From Pararhizobium qamdonense (GTDB taxonomy: Bacteria > Pseudomonadota > Alphaproteobacteria > Rhizobiales > Rhizobiaceae), in assembly GCF_029277445.1 (NCBI RefSeq), contig NZ_CP119566.1, forward strand, positions 510,501 through 574,500: a DNA stretch of 64,000 nt, written 5' to 3'. A program made the position numbers and the translations under genes. The notes under the pieces are model-generated. The model worked only from the letters and a program-made list of their open reading frames with translations, made no database searches and was not told the origin of the DNA. Below, one piece after another: positions 16,588 to 26,029 of this stretch (positions are counted from its first letter, which is position 1; each line of letters starts with the position of its first letter).

Positions 16588-17841
16588 ATGTCTTCCGCCT
16601 TCGATTACGAACCGCAACCCCGCAGGGCCTCCGTTGCCGTCGATGTTGGCGGGGTGATCGTCGGAGGATCGGCGCCCGTGGTCGTCCAGTCGATGACCAA
16701 TACCGATACGGCCGATGTCGATGCGACCGTCGCCCAGGTGGCTGCTCTTCACAGGGCAGGCTCGGAACTGGTGCGCATTACGGTTGACCGCGACGAGAGT
16801 GCGGCTGCGGTGCCGAAGATCCGCGAGCGTCTGGAACGGCTTGGCCTCGATGTGCCGCTGATCGGCGATTTCCATTATATCGGCCACAAGCTTCTTGCCG
16901 ATCATCCGGCTTGCGCCGAGGCGCTGGCAAAATATCGCATCAATCCGGGCAATGTCGGCTTCAAGGCGAAGAAGGACAAGCAGTTCGTCGAAATCATCGA
17001 ACGCGCCATCCAGTTCGACAAGCCGGTGCGTATCGGCGTCAATTGGGGCTCGCTTGACCAGGAGCTTCTGACCCGCCTGATGGATGACAACCAGGCCAAA
17101 GGCTTTCCGCTGACGGCGCAGCAGGTGATGCGCGAAACCATCGTGCAATCGGCGCTGATTTCGGCCGAGCTTGCCGAAGAGGCAGGCCTTGCCCGCAACC
17201 GCATCATCCTGTCGGCCAAGGTCTCCAACGTCCAGGATCTGATCGCCTGCTACGCGATGCTGTCGTCGCGCTCCAATCATGCGCTGCATCTGGGGCTGAC
17301 GGAAGCCGGCATGGGCTCGAAAGGCATCGTTTCCTCGGCGGCCTCGCTCGGCATCCTGATGCAGCAGGGTATCGGCGATACCATTCGCATTTCATTGACG
17401 CCGGAGCCCGGCGGCGACCGCACCCGCGAGGTGCAGGTGGCGCAGGAGCTGCTGCAGGTCATGGGCTTTCGCCAGTTCATTCCGGTCGTGGCCGCCTGTC
17501 CGGGGTGCGGGCGCACCACATCCACGGTGTTCCAAGAGCTGGCCCAGAAAATCGAGGGCGATATCCGCCGCAACATGCCGGTCTGGCGCGAGAAATATCC
17601 GGGCGTCGAGGGCCTGAAGGTCGCGGTCATGGGCTGCATCGTCAACGGACCCGGCGAAAGCAAGCATGCCGATATCGGCATTTCGCTGCCGGGTACGGGC
17701 GAGCTTCCGGCCGCCCCGGTCTATATCGATGGCAAGAAGGCGCTGACGATCCGCGGCACCAATATTGCCGGCGATTTCGAGACGCTTGTCGGCGAATATA
17801 TCGAACGGCGCTTTGGCCAGGGCCAGGCGGCCGCCGAATAG
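16588..17841 (+). CDS. ispG: 4-hydroxy-3-methylbut-2-en-1-yl diphosphate synthase (flavodoxin)
   Basis: A 417-residue IspG (GcpE), the penultimate enzyme of the non-mevalonate isoprenoid pathway. It carries a 4Fe-4S cluster held by the CPGCGR pair and the later [10 protein letters not shown] cysteine, and has an N-terminal TIM barrel ([29 protein letters not shown]). The start is the ATG at 16588, with aaggggc about 6 bases upstream; the in-frame GTG at 16573 has no site. It ends one base from the stop of a convergent LysE gene. ispA, about 1.7 kb on, uses the isoprenoid units made downstream of this step. Confidence 0.97.
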   Translation: MSSAFDYEPQPRRASVAVDVGGVIVGGSAPVVVQSMTNTDTADVDATVAQVAALHRAGSELVRITVDRDESAAAVPKIRERLERLGLDVPLIGDFHYIGHKLLADHPACAEALAKYRINPGNVGFKAKKDKQFVEIIERAIQFDKPVRIGVNWGSLDQELLTRLMDDNQAKGFPLTAQQVMRETIVQSALISAELAEEAGLARNRIILSAKVSNVQDLIACYAMLSSRSNHALHLGLTEAGMGSKGIVSSAASLGILMQQGIGDTIRISLTPEPGGDRTREVQVAQELLQVMGFRQFIPVVAACPGCGRTTSTVFQELAQKIEGDIRRNMPVWREKYPGVEGLKVAVMGCIVNGPGESKHADIGISLPGTGELPAAPVYIDGKKALTIRGTNIAGDFETLVGEYIERRFGQGQAAAE

Positions 17842-17842
17842 G

Positions 17843-18481
17843 CTATAGTTTTACGGTCAACAGCTTGAGGCCGGCAAAGGCGAAAAACCCAGCCATGGCG
17901 CCTTCGATCCAGCGGCGGGACTTTTTGTAGCCGCGGTGTACTGGCTCGATCGAAAACAGCAGCGCAAATCCCATGAAAATGATGATACCGAGCACCATGC
18001 AGCCGCCGATCAGGATCGGCATGACCTGCGGCGCATCCTGCGGCGTGCCGAGCGATACCAGCGTCAGCCAGGAAAAGATCGCCTTCGGATTGGTCAGGTG
18101 GATGCCGAGCCCCTTGAAGTAGAGACGGCGCAACGACGGTGGCTGTTTCTCGAGCGGCAGGGTGGCCTCTGTCTCCTTCCGCATCGCCGATTTCAGTGCC
18201 TTGAACGCCAACCAGAGCAGATAGAGCCCGCCGGCAATCTTGAGGATGAACAAGGCGTTGCCATAGGTGCTGATCAGCGCCGAAAGCCCTGCGGCTGCCA
18301 GCATCGCCCAGGTATAGGACCCTGTCAGAACACCAAAGGCCAGCGCCAGTCCGGCATTGCGGCCCCGGCTGACGGCCGTCGAGATGATGGCGACGACGGC
18401 CGGGCCCGGCGAAGCTGTGGCGATGACATAGGCGCCCCAGGCGACCATCAGTTGCGGCAGGTAGGGCAAAATGGTGGACAT
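17843..18481 (-). CDS. LysE/RhtB-family amino-acid exporter (1 of 3 in window)
   Basis: A 212-residue membrane protein with six predicted spans and the LysE-family motifs ATASPGPAVVAIIS (about 18-31) and HLTNPKAIFSWL (about 130-141). The family exports amino acids or their derivatives; the substrate is not determinable. The start at 18481 has ggag 8 bases upstream and removes a 9-residue extension seen in the longer frame. It is convergent with ispG with only one base between stop codons. Confidence 0.85.
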   Translation of the reverse strand: MSTILPYLPQLMVAWGAYVIATASPGPAVVAIISTAVSRGRNAGLALAFGVLTGSYTWAMLAAAGLSALISTYGNALFILKIAGGLYLLWLAFKALKSAMRKETEATLPLEKQPPSLRRLYFKGLGIHLTNPKAIFSWLTLVSLGTPQDAPQVMPILIGGCMVLGIIIFMGFALLFSIEPVHRGYKKSRRWIEGAMAGFFAFAGLKLLTVKL

Positions 18482-18589
18482 GCGGCAATCTCCGGGCAGC
18501 GCTTTCAAGCGCGGCAGGGCGCCATTTTGCAGACGGCGCCGATAAAGAAAACGCGCATTCTTGTTGCGGTGACAATTTTGGCGGCTTGC

Positions 18590-19147
18590 TCAAGCCGACA
18601 AATGTTCGATCAGGATGGAGATCCCCAGGCCCACCAGCACCACGCCCGCCAGCGCCTCGGCGATCCGGCCAAAACGCTCGCCGATCAGGCGCCCGACCAG
18701 CATGCCGCCCGAGGACATGAGGAAGGTCGCAACGCCGATGGCGGCTGCAATGACGAAAATGTTGACGTCGAGAAAGGCCAGCGAAACGCCGACGGCCATG
18801 GCGTCGAGGCTGGTGCCGATCGCCGTCGCCATCAACAGCGGAAGAGACAATTGCGCGGATGGAGCCGCTTCGCTCTTCTGTGTCGACGCGTAGAGCATAT
18901 GGACGCCGACGGTTCCCAGCAGCGCGAACGCGATCCAGTGGTCGACCGCCTGGACGAACTGGCTGGCGGCCACGCCTGCGGCCCAGCCGATGATCGGGGT
19001 GATGGCTTCGATGATGCCGAAGACGAGACCGGTGCGCATGGTTTCGCGAAATTTTGGCCGGCCGATGGCGGCACCCCGGCCGACGGCAACGGCAAAAGCA
19101 TCGACGGACATGCTGATTGCCAGCATGGCAATGGTAAACGGTGACAT
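18590..19147 (-). CDS. mntP: Manganese efflux pump
   Basis: A 185-residue MntP with six membrane spans in two homologous halves. Conserved membrane aspartates occur in [17 protein letters not shown] (about 13-29) and [15 protein letters not shown] (about 107-121), the pattern needed for Mn(II) export. The ATG at 19147 is preceded by gaagg. The 5' leader contains a yybP-ykoY-type manganese riboswitch (separate entry), which independently supports the function. The protein protects cells from Mn overload. Confidence 0.93.
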   Translation of the reverse strand: MSPFTIAMLAISMSVDAFAVAVGRGAAIGRPKFRETMRTGLVFGIIEAITPIIGWAAGVAASQFVQAVDHWIAFALLGTVGVHMLYASTQKSEAAPSAQLSLPLLMATAIGTSLDAMAVGVSLAFLDVNIFVIAAAIGVATFLMSSGGMLVGRLIGERFGRIAEALAGVVLVGLGISILIEHLSA

Positions 19148-19202
19148 GGATGAGCCTTCAAAACGGACGTGGGAAACCGGGCGTTGATTGCCTGTCCGGC
19201 AG

Positions 19203-19318
19203 GGCATCGTCGCCACGGTCTTGCCGGGCCGAGCGTCTCGGCCGATCGCACCATGCGCATGGGCACAAGCATGTTGATACGATCCTGCAGGGATATGCAG
19301 TGGCTACTCCCCGATGCC
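19203..19318 (-). promoter_or_regulatory. yybP-ykoY manganese riboswitch in the mntP leader
   Basis: Read on the minus strand, the leader contains the family's three conserved blocks in order. The first is ggggagtagcc (19312-19302), the second is caacatgctt about 40 bases on, and the third is cggcaagacc (19226-19217), matching the 5' GGGGAGUAGC and 3' GC..GAGACC core that cradles Mn(II). Flanking gatgcc/ggcatc (19313-19318 / 19203-19208) could close or extend the outer stem. It ends about 55 bases before the mntP ATG. Mn binding should turn on mntP. Confidence 0.85.
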
Positions 19319-19531
19319 TGAGGGGATAGTTCAAAGACACAGGCGTGTCAATAAGGCAAAGTTAAAATGCCTTTTATTACAGATACTTGAAATATGCATC
19401 CATGCATAAACCCAAGACTGTGCAGGCAAAATCAGATGCACTATCCCCCTTGGCGGACAAGCCGTTGCAGTGCGTTCCTGTGTCTTCAGCGAGAAAAAAT
19501 GCCGTGAAAAACCGGTCGCCGGCCGCCGGTA

Positions 19532-20440
19532 TCAGTGGCTGCGATTGGCGATAAAACGCGCGGTCTGGTTCAGAATATCGGCACGGTTGCCGAATGGCTG
19601 AAGCAGGGTGGCCGCCTCAGTCACGAGGGCTGCCAGCCGGGTTTCCGCCCAGGCCTGGCCATGCAGCGAGACCAGCGTGCCCTTGCCACGGGCAGCGTCC
19701 TTGCCGGTTGCCTTGCCCATCGTCTTTGCGTCCGCTGTCAGATCGAGCAGGTCGTCGGCCAGCTGAAAGGCAAGGCCGATCGTCTCGCCATAGCTGCGCA
19801 TCAGCCGGCGGTCGCGGGCGCTGCCCCCGGCGATGATGGCGCCGGCTTCGCAGGCAAAGCGGATCAGCGCGCCTGTCTTCATCGCCTGCAGCGTCACAAT
19901 GGCCGCTTGGTCCGGGGCCGATGTCTCGGCAGCCAGATCCAGCGCCTGCCCGCCCGCCATGCCGCCAATGCCGGAGGCGCGCGCAAGAGCCAGCACCAGT
20001 TCGGTCTTTTGCCGGTCGGATAATTTTGTTTGCGGGGCTGCGATGATATCGAAGGCGAGGGTCAGGAGACTGTCGCCCGCAAGGATCGCATTCGCCTCGC
20101 CAAAGGCAATATGCACCGTCGGCTGGCCGCGGCGAAGATCGTCGTCATCCATGGCGGGAAGGTCGTCGTGAACCAGCGAATAGCTGTGAACGCATTCGAG
20201 CGCTGCGCCGATGCGCAGGGCCGCTTGTCTGTCGCCGCCGAGAAAGGCGGTGCTTTCCATCACCAGAAAGGGCCGCAGCCGTTTGCCGCCATTCAGGACA
20301 CCGTGGCGCATGGCGGCGAGGAGCGGTGCGGGCCTGGCGATTTCGTCCGGCTGCGGCTCTTCACTGAGAATGCCGGTCAGGCACGCCTCGACCTCTACGG
20401 CGCTGGACTTCAGGCGGATTTCGAAGGATGTCTCGCTCAT
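19532..20440 (-). CDS. ispA: Polyprenyl synthetase, farnesyl/geranylgeranyl diphosphate synthase type
   Basis: A 302-residue all-helical prenyltransferase with the first aspartate-rich motif [10 protein letters not shown] (about 92-101) and the second DDLLD (about 230-234). The four residues between the first aspartates are typical of bacterial farnesyl diphosphate synthases. It condenses IPP with allylic diphosphates in the cytoplasm. The start at 20440 gives the usual family length and N-terminus ([10 protein letters not shown]); the frame is open to 20593, but the extra 51 residues are atypical. The ribosome site is weak. About 190 bp of sequence without features separates it from the mntP riboswitch. 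Confidence 0.87.
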   Translation of the reverse strand: MSETSFEIRLKSSAVEVEACLTGILSEEPQPDEIARPAPLLAAMRHGVLNGGKRLRPFLVMESTAFLGGDRQAALRIGAALECVHSYSLVHDDLPAMDDDDLRRGQPTVHIAFGEANAILAGDSLLTLAFDIIAAPQTKLSDRQKTELVLALARASGIGGMAGGQALDLAAETSAPDQAAIVTLQAMKTGALIRFACEAGAIIAGGSARDRRLMRSYGETIGLAFQLADDLLDLTADAKTMGKATGKDAARGKGTLVSLHGQAWAETRLAALVTEAATLLQPFGNRADILNQTARFIANRSH

Positions 20441-20647
20441 GCGGCGCTGTTTGGCATGACTGCGCGGCCGCTGGCAACGGGATTTTACCATATCGGCGTC
20501 CACATCGGCGCTCGCGGGCGCGGCTTGCTGTGCGTTACCGAGAAAACCGTTCAATTTTATCCGCGCTTGTTCTATGAAAATTGGATGGATCATCAGGCGG
20601 GCGTTTCAGGGGTGGACATTGTACCGGAATCTCGGGAGGAAAAGGAC

Positions 20648-21358
20648 GTGCCGACCAGCCGTGCGCGGGGATGGGGCGAGGCCTTGCGCCGGCGCTGGCG
20701 CCAGATTCTTCTGATCGCGGTCGCGATCGCCATCCTGCCCTATCTGTTGATCGTCCTTTATGCGCCGGGCTTCATCCATCCGATTTCGACGCTGATGCTG
20801 CGCGATCTCGTTCTGTTGCGCGGCTATGACCGCCAGTGGGTCGCTTTCGAAGACATCTCGCCCAATCTGGTGCGCTCGGTGATGATGTCCGAGGATGGCC
20901 AGTTCTGTATCCACGATGGTGTCGACTGGGTGCAGATGCGCGGCGTCGTCAACGATGCGCTGGAAGGCGAATCCACCCGTGGTGCCTCGACGATCCCGAT
21001 GCAGACAGCCAAGAACCTGTTTCTCTGGAACGGCCGCTCCTTCATCCGCAAGGGAATGGAGCTGCCTTTGGCGCTGGCATCCGATTTCGTTTGGAGCAAG
21101 CAGCGGATGATGGAACTCTATCTCAATGTCGCCGAATGGGGTCCCGGCATCTATGGCGCAGAGGCGGCGGCACAACACCATTTCGGCGTTCCCGCCGCAA
21201 AGCTGACCCGGCGGCAGGCGGCACTTCTTGCCGTGTCCCTGCCCAATCCGATCGAACGCAATGCCGGGAAGCCCGGCCGTGGCCTGCGCAGCCTCGCCGC
21301 AATGATCGAGCGCCGCGCCAGCCGTTCGGGAGACTATATCAAATGCCTTTATGGGTGA
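20648..21358 (+). CDS. mtgA: Monofunctional biosynthetic peptidoglycan transglycosylase
   Basis: A 236-residue GT51 enzyme with one N-terminal membrane anchor (about 18-38). The catalytic motif [14 protein letters not shown] (81-94) has Glu82 as the catalytic base, and [16 protein letters not shown] (112-127) is the second conserved block. It polymerises lipid II into glycan strands and lacks a transpeptidase domain. The start is a GTG at 20648 with ggagga 6 bases upstream; longer starts run into the divergent ispA region. Divergent from ispA, with about 205 bp between them. Confidence 0.92.
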   Translation: MPTSRARGWGEALRRRWRQILLIAVAIAILPYLLIVLYAPGFIHPISTLMLRDLVLLRGYDRQWVAFEDISPNLVRSVMMSEDGQFCIHDGVDWVQMRGVVNDALEGESTRGASTIPMQTAKNLFLWNGRSFIRKGMELPLALASDFVWSKQRMMELYLNVAEWGPGIYGAEAAAQHHFGVPAAKLTRRQAALLAVSLPNPIERNAGKPGRGLRSLAAMIERRASRSGDYIKCLYG

Positions 21359-21437
21359 GATCAGGTCTTTTGATTGGCTGTGATGCTCATGTGTCCTCTA
21401 TAGCAGGATCTCGTTTGGCACGGACCGGAGAAGATCG

Positions 21438-22085
21438 ATGACCCAACTGACACTCTATGTCGGGAATAAAAACTATTCCTCCTGGTCGTTGCGGCCCTGG
21501 CTTGCGCTGGAGGCCTGCGGCATTCCGTTTCAGGATGTGGTCATCCCCTTCGATTTTCCGGCGGGCAACCCGAAGTTCAAGGATATTTCGCCGACAGTAC
21601 AGGTTCCGGTTCTGCATCATGGCGATGTGCGGGTCTGGCAATCGCTGGCGATCATCGAATATGCCGCCGAACTTTTCCCCGATGCCGGGCTTTGGCCGAA
21701 AGATCCGGCTGAGCGCGCGGTGGCGCGGGCCTATTCGATGGAAATGCTCTCCGGTTTCCGGGCATTGCGCGGTGCCTGCCCGATGAACATCCGCCGCGAG
21801 AAGCGGGCGATCGCGCTGCCCGACGGCGTCACCGGGGATGTCGAGCGGATCGAGACGATCTGGCGCGAGGCGGTGGCGCGCTCCGGCGGTCCGTTCCTGT
21901 TCGGCAGCTTTACGGCGGCCGATGCAATGTTTGCGCCGGTGGTCAATCGTTTCGAGATCTACGACCTCACCCGCAATCCCGGCTCTCTGGCATATATGGA
22001 TGCAGTCAAGACGCATCCGGCCTTCCGCAAGTGGCAGGAGGCGGCCCTGCAGGAAACCTGGATCGTGCCGGAGGACGAGGCCTGA
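21438..22085 (+). CDS. Glutathione S-transferase family protein
   Basis: A 215-residue cytosolic GST with an N-terminal thioredoxin-like domain (NKNYSSWSLRPWLAL, with catalytic-region Ser15/Ser16; VQVPVLHHG has the cis-Pro; SLAIIEYAAE is the glutathione gamma-Glu site) and a helical C-terminal domain. It probably conjugates or reduces via glutathione; the substrate is unknown. Start ATG preceded by ggagaag. It stands alone, 79 bp after mtgA and 159 bp before rpmF. Confidence 0.85.
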   Translation: MTQLTLYVGNKNYSSWSLRPWLALEACGIPFQDVVIPFDFPAGNPKFKDISPTVQVPVLHHGDVRVWQSLAIIEYAAELFPDAGLWPKDPAERAVARAYSMEMLSGFRALRGACPMNIRREKRAIALPDGVTGDVERIETIWREAVARSGGPFLFGSFTAADAMFAPVVNRFEIYDLTRNPGSLAYMDAVKTHPAFRKWQEAALQETWIVPEDEA

Positions 22086-22244
22086 GGATTTTCCTCGGCG
22101 GGCATCGCGAAAAAATGCCTGCAGGGACTGGTCAAATGCCTGTGGGGCATGTATAAGCCCGGCAAATTCCGAGATTGACATCTGTTTTTCCCGGCCAACA
22201 GACTGGCTGCGAAACAGAGTTTTGCCCGATAAGTGGAGTATGAA

Positions 22245-22430
22245 ATGGCTGTACCTAAAAGAAAAACAAGCCCGTCCAAGCGTGGCATGCGCCGCTCCGC
22301 CGATGCGCTGAAGACACCGACCTATATCGAAGACAAGAACTCCGGCGAACTGCGCCGCCCGCACCACATCGACCTGAAGACAGGCATGTATCGCGGCCGT
22401 CAGGTTCTGACCCCGAAGGCTTCCGCTTAA
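22245..22430 (+). CDS. rpmF: 50S ribosomal protein L32
   Basis: A 61-residue basic protein beginning [20 protein letters not shown], the L32 signature, with the alphaproteobacterial ending ([18 protein letters not shown]). It is the zinc-ribbon-free type. The ATG at 22245 has ggag 6 bases upstream; an in-frame GTG four codons earlier is rejected. The 5' region contains a ttgaca (22175-22180) that could be a -35 element. A strong terminator follows. Confidence 0.97.
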   Translation: MAVPKRKTSPSKRGMRRSADALKTPTYIEDKNSGELRRPHHIDLKTGMYRGRQVLTPKASA

Positions 22431-22456
22431 TCAGCGGGCCGTCAGGCTGTGATTGA

Positions 22457-22483
22457 AAGGGCTGGCTTTTGCCGGCCCTTTTT
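22457..22483 (+). terminator. rpmF terminator
   Basis: A 10-bp stem (22457-22466 / 22471-22480, one G-U pair) with a TTTT loop and a five-T tail, 27 bases after the rpmF stop. Confidence 0.92.
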
Positions 22484-22660
22484 GCGTTGTTCGCCGGGAT
22501 GCTTACATGCATGCCGGCTATGCCGCGCCGCCTTAGTTTTCCCAATCTCTGCCCTATCTGCCCGCTGCAGCCGTTTTCTTGACGCCTGCCGCGCTGTGAT
22601 GCACATATCGACAAACGTCCGGCCCGGAGAGGCGGGGCGAGAAATTGGGAGCCGTTGCTG

Positions 22661-23068
22661 ATGATTGCCGCAATTCCGTTGCTGATCGTGCCGTTCATTC
22701 TCTACAATCTTGGAATGATGGGCATCCTGGGAAGCGGCGGTGTCGCGGTCTTTGAAGACACGGTGTTCTCGATGACGATGTTGTCGGGCGCGATCTGGAC
22801 GATGAGCATGGGCGACCTGACGATCGTGATTGCGCTGGTGCTGCTTTTCGTCGAAATCCTCAAGGCAACCCGCATCAGCTCCAAGGCGCTGATGGATCAT
22901 TTGCTCTCGATGGTTCTGTTCATCGTCTTCCTGGTGGAATTCCTTTTGGTCGCCAATGCCGCGACCCATGTCTTCTTCATTCTGATGACGATCTGCTTCA
23001 TCGACGTCATCGCCGGTTTTTCCGTGTCGATGCGCACGGCCGGGCGGGATGTGTCCATCGGGCTGTAA
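22661..23068 (+). CDS. Uncharacterised four-helix membrane protein
   Basis: A 135-residue hydrophobic protein with about four membrane spans (approx. 1-20, 35-75, 80-105, 108-125) and a short polar tail. I do not recognise a named family; similar proteins are, as far as I recall, annotated as conserved hypotheticals in rhizobia. The ATG at 22661 is used because gggag sits 9 bases upstream; a TTG two codons earlier is too close to it. It lies between rpmF and phaR with no operon partner. Confidence 0.7.
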   Translation: MIAAIPLLIVPFILYNLGMMGILGSGGVAVFEDTVFSMTMLSGAIWTMSMGDLTIVIALVLLFVEILKATRISSKALMDHLLSMVLFIVFLVEFLLVANAATHVFFILMTICFIDVIAGFSVSMRTAGRDVSIGL

Positions 23069-23125
23069 TCGCGCCCTGAAAAGTGCCGCGCGCCGTTTTG
23101 GACGGCAGCGCGGCAATAAGGCGTG

Positions 23126-23707
23126 TCAGCCGAGATTTTCCAGCTTCGTCTGCAGGGCGCGCAGCTGCTCCTTCAGCTCATCGATATCCTTGGCCTCGGC
23201 CTTGCGCGGCTCCTTTGTGGCAGGTGTCGCCGCCATGAAGGGCGAGAACATCTGCATGGCCTGATGGAAGAGATCGGTGTTGCGCTTGACCTGTTCTTCC
23301 ACCAATTGCAGCGGAACGGTCAGGTTCTTGCCGAGCGGCGTATCGCCGAAGGCCTTGTTGATCTGTTCGCGCATCGTCACCTGCTGGTCGGTGAAGGCCT
23401 GCATCGAATGTTCGAGATAGCTCGGCACCACCATCTGCATCTGGTCGCCGTAAAAGGAGATCAGCTGACGCAGGAAGGAGATCGGCAGAAGCGTGTTGCC
23501 GGTCTTGGATTCCTGCTCGAAAATGATCTGTGTCAGCACCGAATGGGTGATGTCGTCGCCTGATTTCGCGTCCTGAACGGTGAATTCCTCTCCCTTTTTC
23601 ACCATCACAGCGAGATCGTCGAGCGTCACATAGGTGCTCGTCCCGGTATTGTAGAGCCTCCGGTTGGCGTATTTTTTAATGACAATCTGACCGTCGTGTT
23701 TGGCCAT
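23126..23707 (-). CDS. phaR: Polyhydroxyalkanoate synthesis repressor PhaR
   Basis: A 193-residue protein with the PHB accumulation regulatory DNA-binding domain at the N-terminus (residues 6-65; IKKYANRRLYNTGTSTYVTL) and the PHB-binding accumulation domain (about 70-110). The C-terminus is a charged coiled-coil (IDELKEQLRALQTKLENL). PhaR binds PHB granules and represses phasin and other genes when polymer is absent. The start has ggagga 6 bases upstream. It is divergent from phaA, so it can regulate phaAB and itself. Confidence 0.95.
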   Translation of the reverse strand: MAKHDGQIVIKKYANRRLYNTGTSTYVTLDDLAVMVKKGEEFTVQDAKSGDDITHSVLTQIIFEQESKTGNTLLPISFLRQLISFYGDQMQMVVPSYLEHSMQAFTDQQVTMREQINKAFGDTPLGKNLTVPLQLVEEQVKRNTDLFHQAMQMFSPFMAATPATKEPRKAEAKDIDELKEQLRALQTKLENLG

Positions 23708-23790
23708 CTGGGTCTCCTCCCATGCTCCCGTCTTTATTATGTTTTTCAGAGTACCCGCAAAAAACCGGTTCTGACAATCTCTTTGTGCGT

Positions 23791-23818
23791 TGCGTGGACG
23801 CAGGTGCAAAATTTTTGC
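23791..23818. promoter_or_regulatory. Paired TGC/GCA palindromes between phaR and phaA, candidate PhaR operator
   Basis: Two short palindromes lie close together in the divergent region: tgcgtggacgca (23791-23802) and gcaaaatttttgc (23806-23818). PhaR proteins are known to prefer TGC-rich sites, so this is a reasonable binding site. The assignment is inference. Confidence 0.4.
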
Positions 23819-23941
23819 CTCCTGACGAGCTTGTGATCGGATTGTGGAGCGAAACGCGCCGCACTGCATCAAGGCGTTTGACTTGCGCCACGTCCTTTGC
23901 CAGTCTTTGGCAATCGCGAGAAAAGAACGAGGAAATATCTC

Positions 23942-25123
23942 ATGAGCACGCCCTCCATTGTCATCGCCAGCGCCGGCCGGACCGCAGTTGGCTCGTTCAA
24001 CGGCGCCTTTGCCAATACGCCTGCCCATGAGCTGGGCGCCGCTGTCATCAAGGGTGTGCTGGAGCGCGCCGGTGTCGAGGCCGCCGAAGTTGATGAAGTC
24101 ATCCTCGGTCAGGTTCTGTCGGCCGGCGAAGGCCAGAACCCGGCGCGCCAGGCGGCAATGAAAGCCGGTATTCCGCAGGAAGCGACGGCCTGGGGCATGA
24201 ACCAGCTCTGTGGCTCGGGCCTGCGCGCAGTCGCGCTCGGCATGCAGCAGATCGCCACCGGCGATGCCAAGATCATCGTGGCCGGCGGCATGGAATCCAT
24301 GTCGATGGCGCCGCATTGCGCGCATTTGCGCGGCGGCGTCAAGATGGGCGATTTCAAGATGATCGACACCATGATCAAGGATGGCCTGACCGACGCCTTC
24401 TACGGCTATCACATGGGCACGACAGCGGAAAACGTCGCCAAGAAGTGGCAGCTTTCGCGTGAAGACCAGGACGTGTTTGCGCTGGGATCGCAAAACAAGG
24501 CCGAAGCCGCGCAGAAGGCCGGGCGTTTTGCCGATGAGATCATTCCCTTCATCGTCAAGGGCCGCAAGGGCGACGTGACCGTCGATCAGGACGAATATAT
24601 CCGCCACGGCGCAACGCTGGAATCAATGGCGAAACTGCGCCCGGCCTTTGACAAGGAAGGCACGGTCACTGCTGCCAATGCTTCGGGCCTGAACGACGGG
24701 GCCGCTGCCACGCTGCTGATGAGCGAGGCGGAAGCCGGCCGCCGCGGCATTCAGCCGCTCGCCCGTATCGTCTCCTGGGCTACGGCCGGCGTCGATCCGC
24801 AGATCATGGGCACAGGGCCGATCCCGGCTTCGCGCAAGGCCCTCGAAAAGGCCGGCTGGTCTGTCGCCGATGTGGAACTTGTCGAAGCCAACGAGGCGTT
24901 TGCCGCGCAGGCCTGCGCCGTCAACAAGGATCTCGGCTGGGATACCTCGATCGTCAACGTTAATGGCGGTGCCATCGCCATCGGCCATCCGATCGGTGCA
25001 TCCGGCGCACGCGTTCTGAACACGCTTCTGTTCGAAATGAAGCGCCGTGGCGTTTCCAAGGGTCTTGCCACGCTTTGCATAGGCGGCGGCATGGGTGTTG
25101 CCATGTGCGTCGAGCGGCTGTGA
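23942..25123 (+). CDS. phaA: Acetyl-CoA acetyltransferase (beta-ketothiolase)
   Basis: A 393-residue thiolase with acyl-accepting Cys90 (QLCGSGLRA), the C-terminal catalytic histidine in GHPIGASGAR (about 348-357) and Cys in CIGGGMG (about 378-384). It condenses two acetyl-CoA to acetoacetyl-CoA, the first step to polyhydroxybutyrate. The ATG at 23942 is preceded by gagga. It is first of phaA-phaB, with a 128-bp gap containing a hairpin. Confidence 0.96.
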   Translation: MSTPSIVIASAGRTAVGSFNGAFANTPAHELGAAVIKGVLERAGVEAAEVDEVILGQVLSAGEGQNPARQAAMKAGIPQEATAWGMNQLCGSGLRAVALGMQQIATGDAKIIVAGGMESMSMAPHCAHLRGGVKMGDFKMIDTMIKDGLTDAFYGYHMGTTAENVAKKWQLSREDQDVFALGSQNKAEAAQKAGRFADEIIPFIVKGRKGDVTVDQDEYIRHGATLESMAKLRPAFDKEGTVTAANASGLNDGAAATLLMSEAEAGRRGIQPLARIVSWATAGVDPQIMGTGPIPASRKALEKAGWSVADVELVEANEAFAAQACAVNKDLGWDTSIVNVNGGAIAIGHPIGASGARVLNTLLFEMKRRGVSKGLATLCIGGGMGVAMCVERL

Positions 25124-25143
25124 CACTCTGAGTTTCGTTGATC

Positions 25144-25165
25144 GCCCCGGCGTCAAAGCCGGGGC
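25144..25165. repeat. Hairpin between phaA and phaB
   Basis: Perfect 8-bp arms gccccggc and gccggggc with a 6-base loop, 20 bases after the phaA stop. No T-run follows, so read-through to phaB is expected; it may protect the phaA mRNA end. Confidence 0.6.
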
Positions 25166-25251
25166 AAACTTCACGGCAAAAGCCGGGAGAGCTGTCCGGC
25201 GCCCTCGAGCGCCAGCGTCAAAACAAAAAGATTCAACAGGGGAGAAGTCGG

Positions 25252-25977
25252 ATGAGCAGGGTAGCATTGGTCACAGGCGGATCGCGCGGCATCGGCGCGG
25301 CCATATCCATCGCGTTGAAGGGGGCCGGATACAAGGTGGCCGCGACCTATGCCGGCAATGACGAAAAAGCGAAGGCCTTCAGCGACGTCACCGGCATTCC
25401 GACCTATAAGTGGGACGTCTCCGACTATAAGGAATGCACCAAAGGCATCGCGCATGTGGTCGATGATCTCGGCCCGATCGAAATCCTCGTCAACAATGCC
25501 GGCATTACCCGCGATGCGATGTTTCATAAGATGACACCGGAGCAGTGGGGTGACGTGGTCGGTACCAACCTCACCGGCCTTTTCAACATGACGCATCCGG
25601 TCTGGACCGGAATGCGCGACCGCAATTTCGGCCGGGTGATCAACATATCCTCGATCAACGGCCAGAAGGGCCAGATGGGCCAGGCGAACTACTCGGCCGC
25701 AAAAGCCGGCGATCTCGGCTTCACCAAGGCGCTCGCCCAAGAAGGCGCCGCCAAGGGCATTACCGTCAACGCCGTCTGCCCTGGCTATATCGGTACCGAG
25801 ATGGTCCGCGCGATCCCGGAAAAGGTACTGAATGAACGGATCATCCCGCAAATACCCGTCGGCCGCCTTGGCGAACCCGACGAGATTGCCCGGATCGTCG
25901 TGTTCCTGGCCTCCGACGATGCCGGGTTCATCACCGGCTCGACGATTTCGGCCAATGGCGGTCAGTTTTTCGTCTGA
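25252..25977 (+). CDS. phaB: Acetoacetyl-CoA reductase
   Basis: A 241-residue short-chain dehydrogenase. It has the NADPH-binding TGGSRGIG (about 8-15), NNAG (about 83-86), the catalytic Ser in INISSING and the YxxxK pair in NYSAAKAG. It reduces acetoacetyl-CoA to (R)-3-hydroxybutyryl-CoA for PHB synthesis. The ATG at 25252 has a strong ggggag upstream. The PHB synthase phaC is not in this window. A terminator follows. Confidence 0.96.
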   Translation: MSRVALVTGGSRGIGAAISIALKGAGYKVAATYAGNDEKAKAFSDVTGIPTYKWDVSDYKECTKGIAHVVDDLGPIEILVNNAGITRDAMFHKMTPEQWGDVVGTNLTGLFNMTHPVWTGMRDRNFGRVINISSINGQKGQMGQANYSAAKAGDLGFTKALAQEGAAKGITVNAVCPGYIGTEMVRAIPEKVLNERIIPQIPVGRLGEPDEIARIVVFLASDDAGFITGSTISANGGQFFV

Positions 25978-25998
25978 TTGAGCCCTGCTTAGATTGCT

Positions 25999-26029
25999 GA
26001 CGGCGCCTTCGGGTGCCGTCTTGCGTTTT
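25999..26029 (+). terminator. phaAB terminator
   Basis: A 9-bp stem (25999-26007 / 26012-26020, one G-U) with a UUCG tetraloop, followed by a T-rich tail through 26029. Confidence 0.88.
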
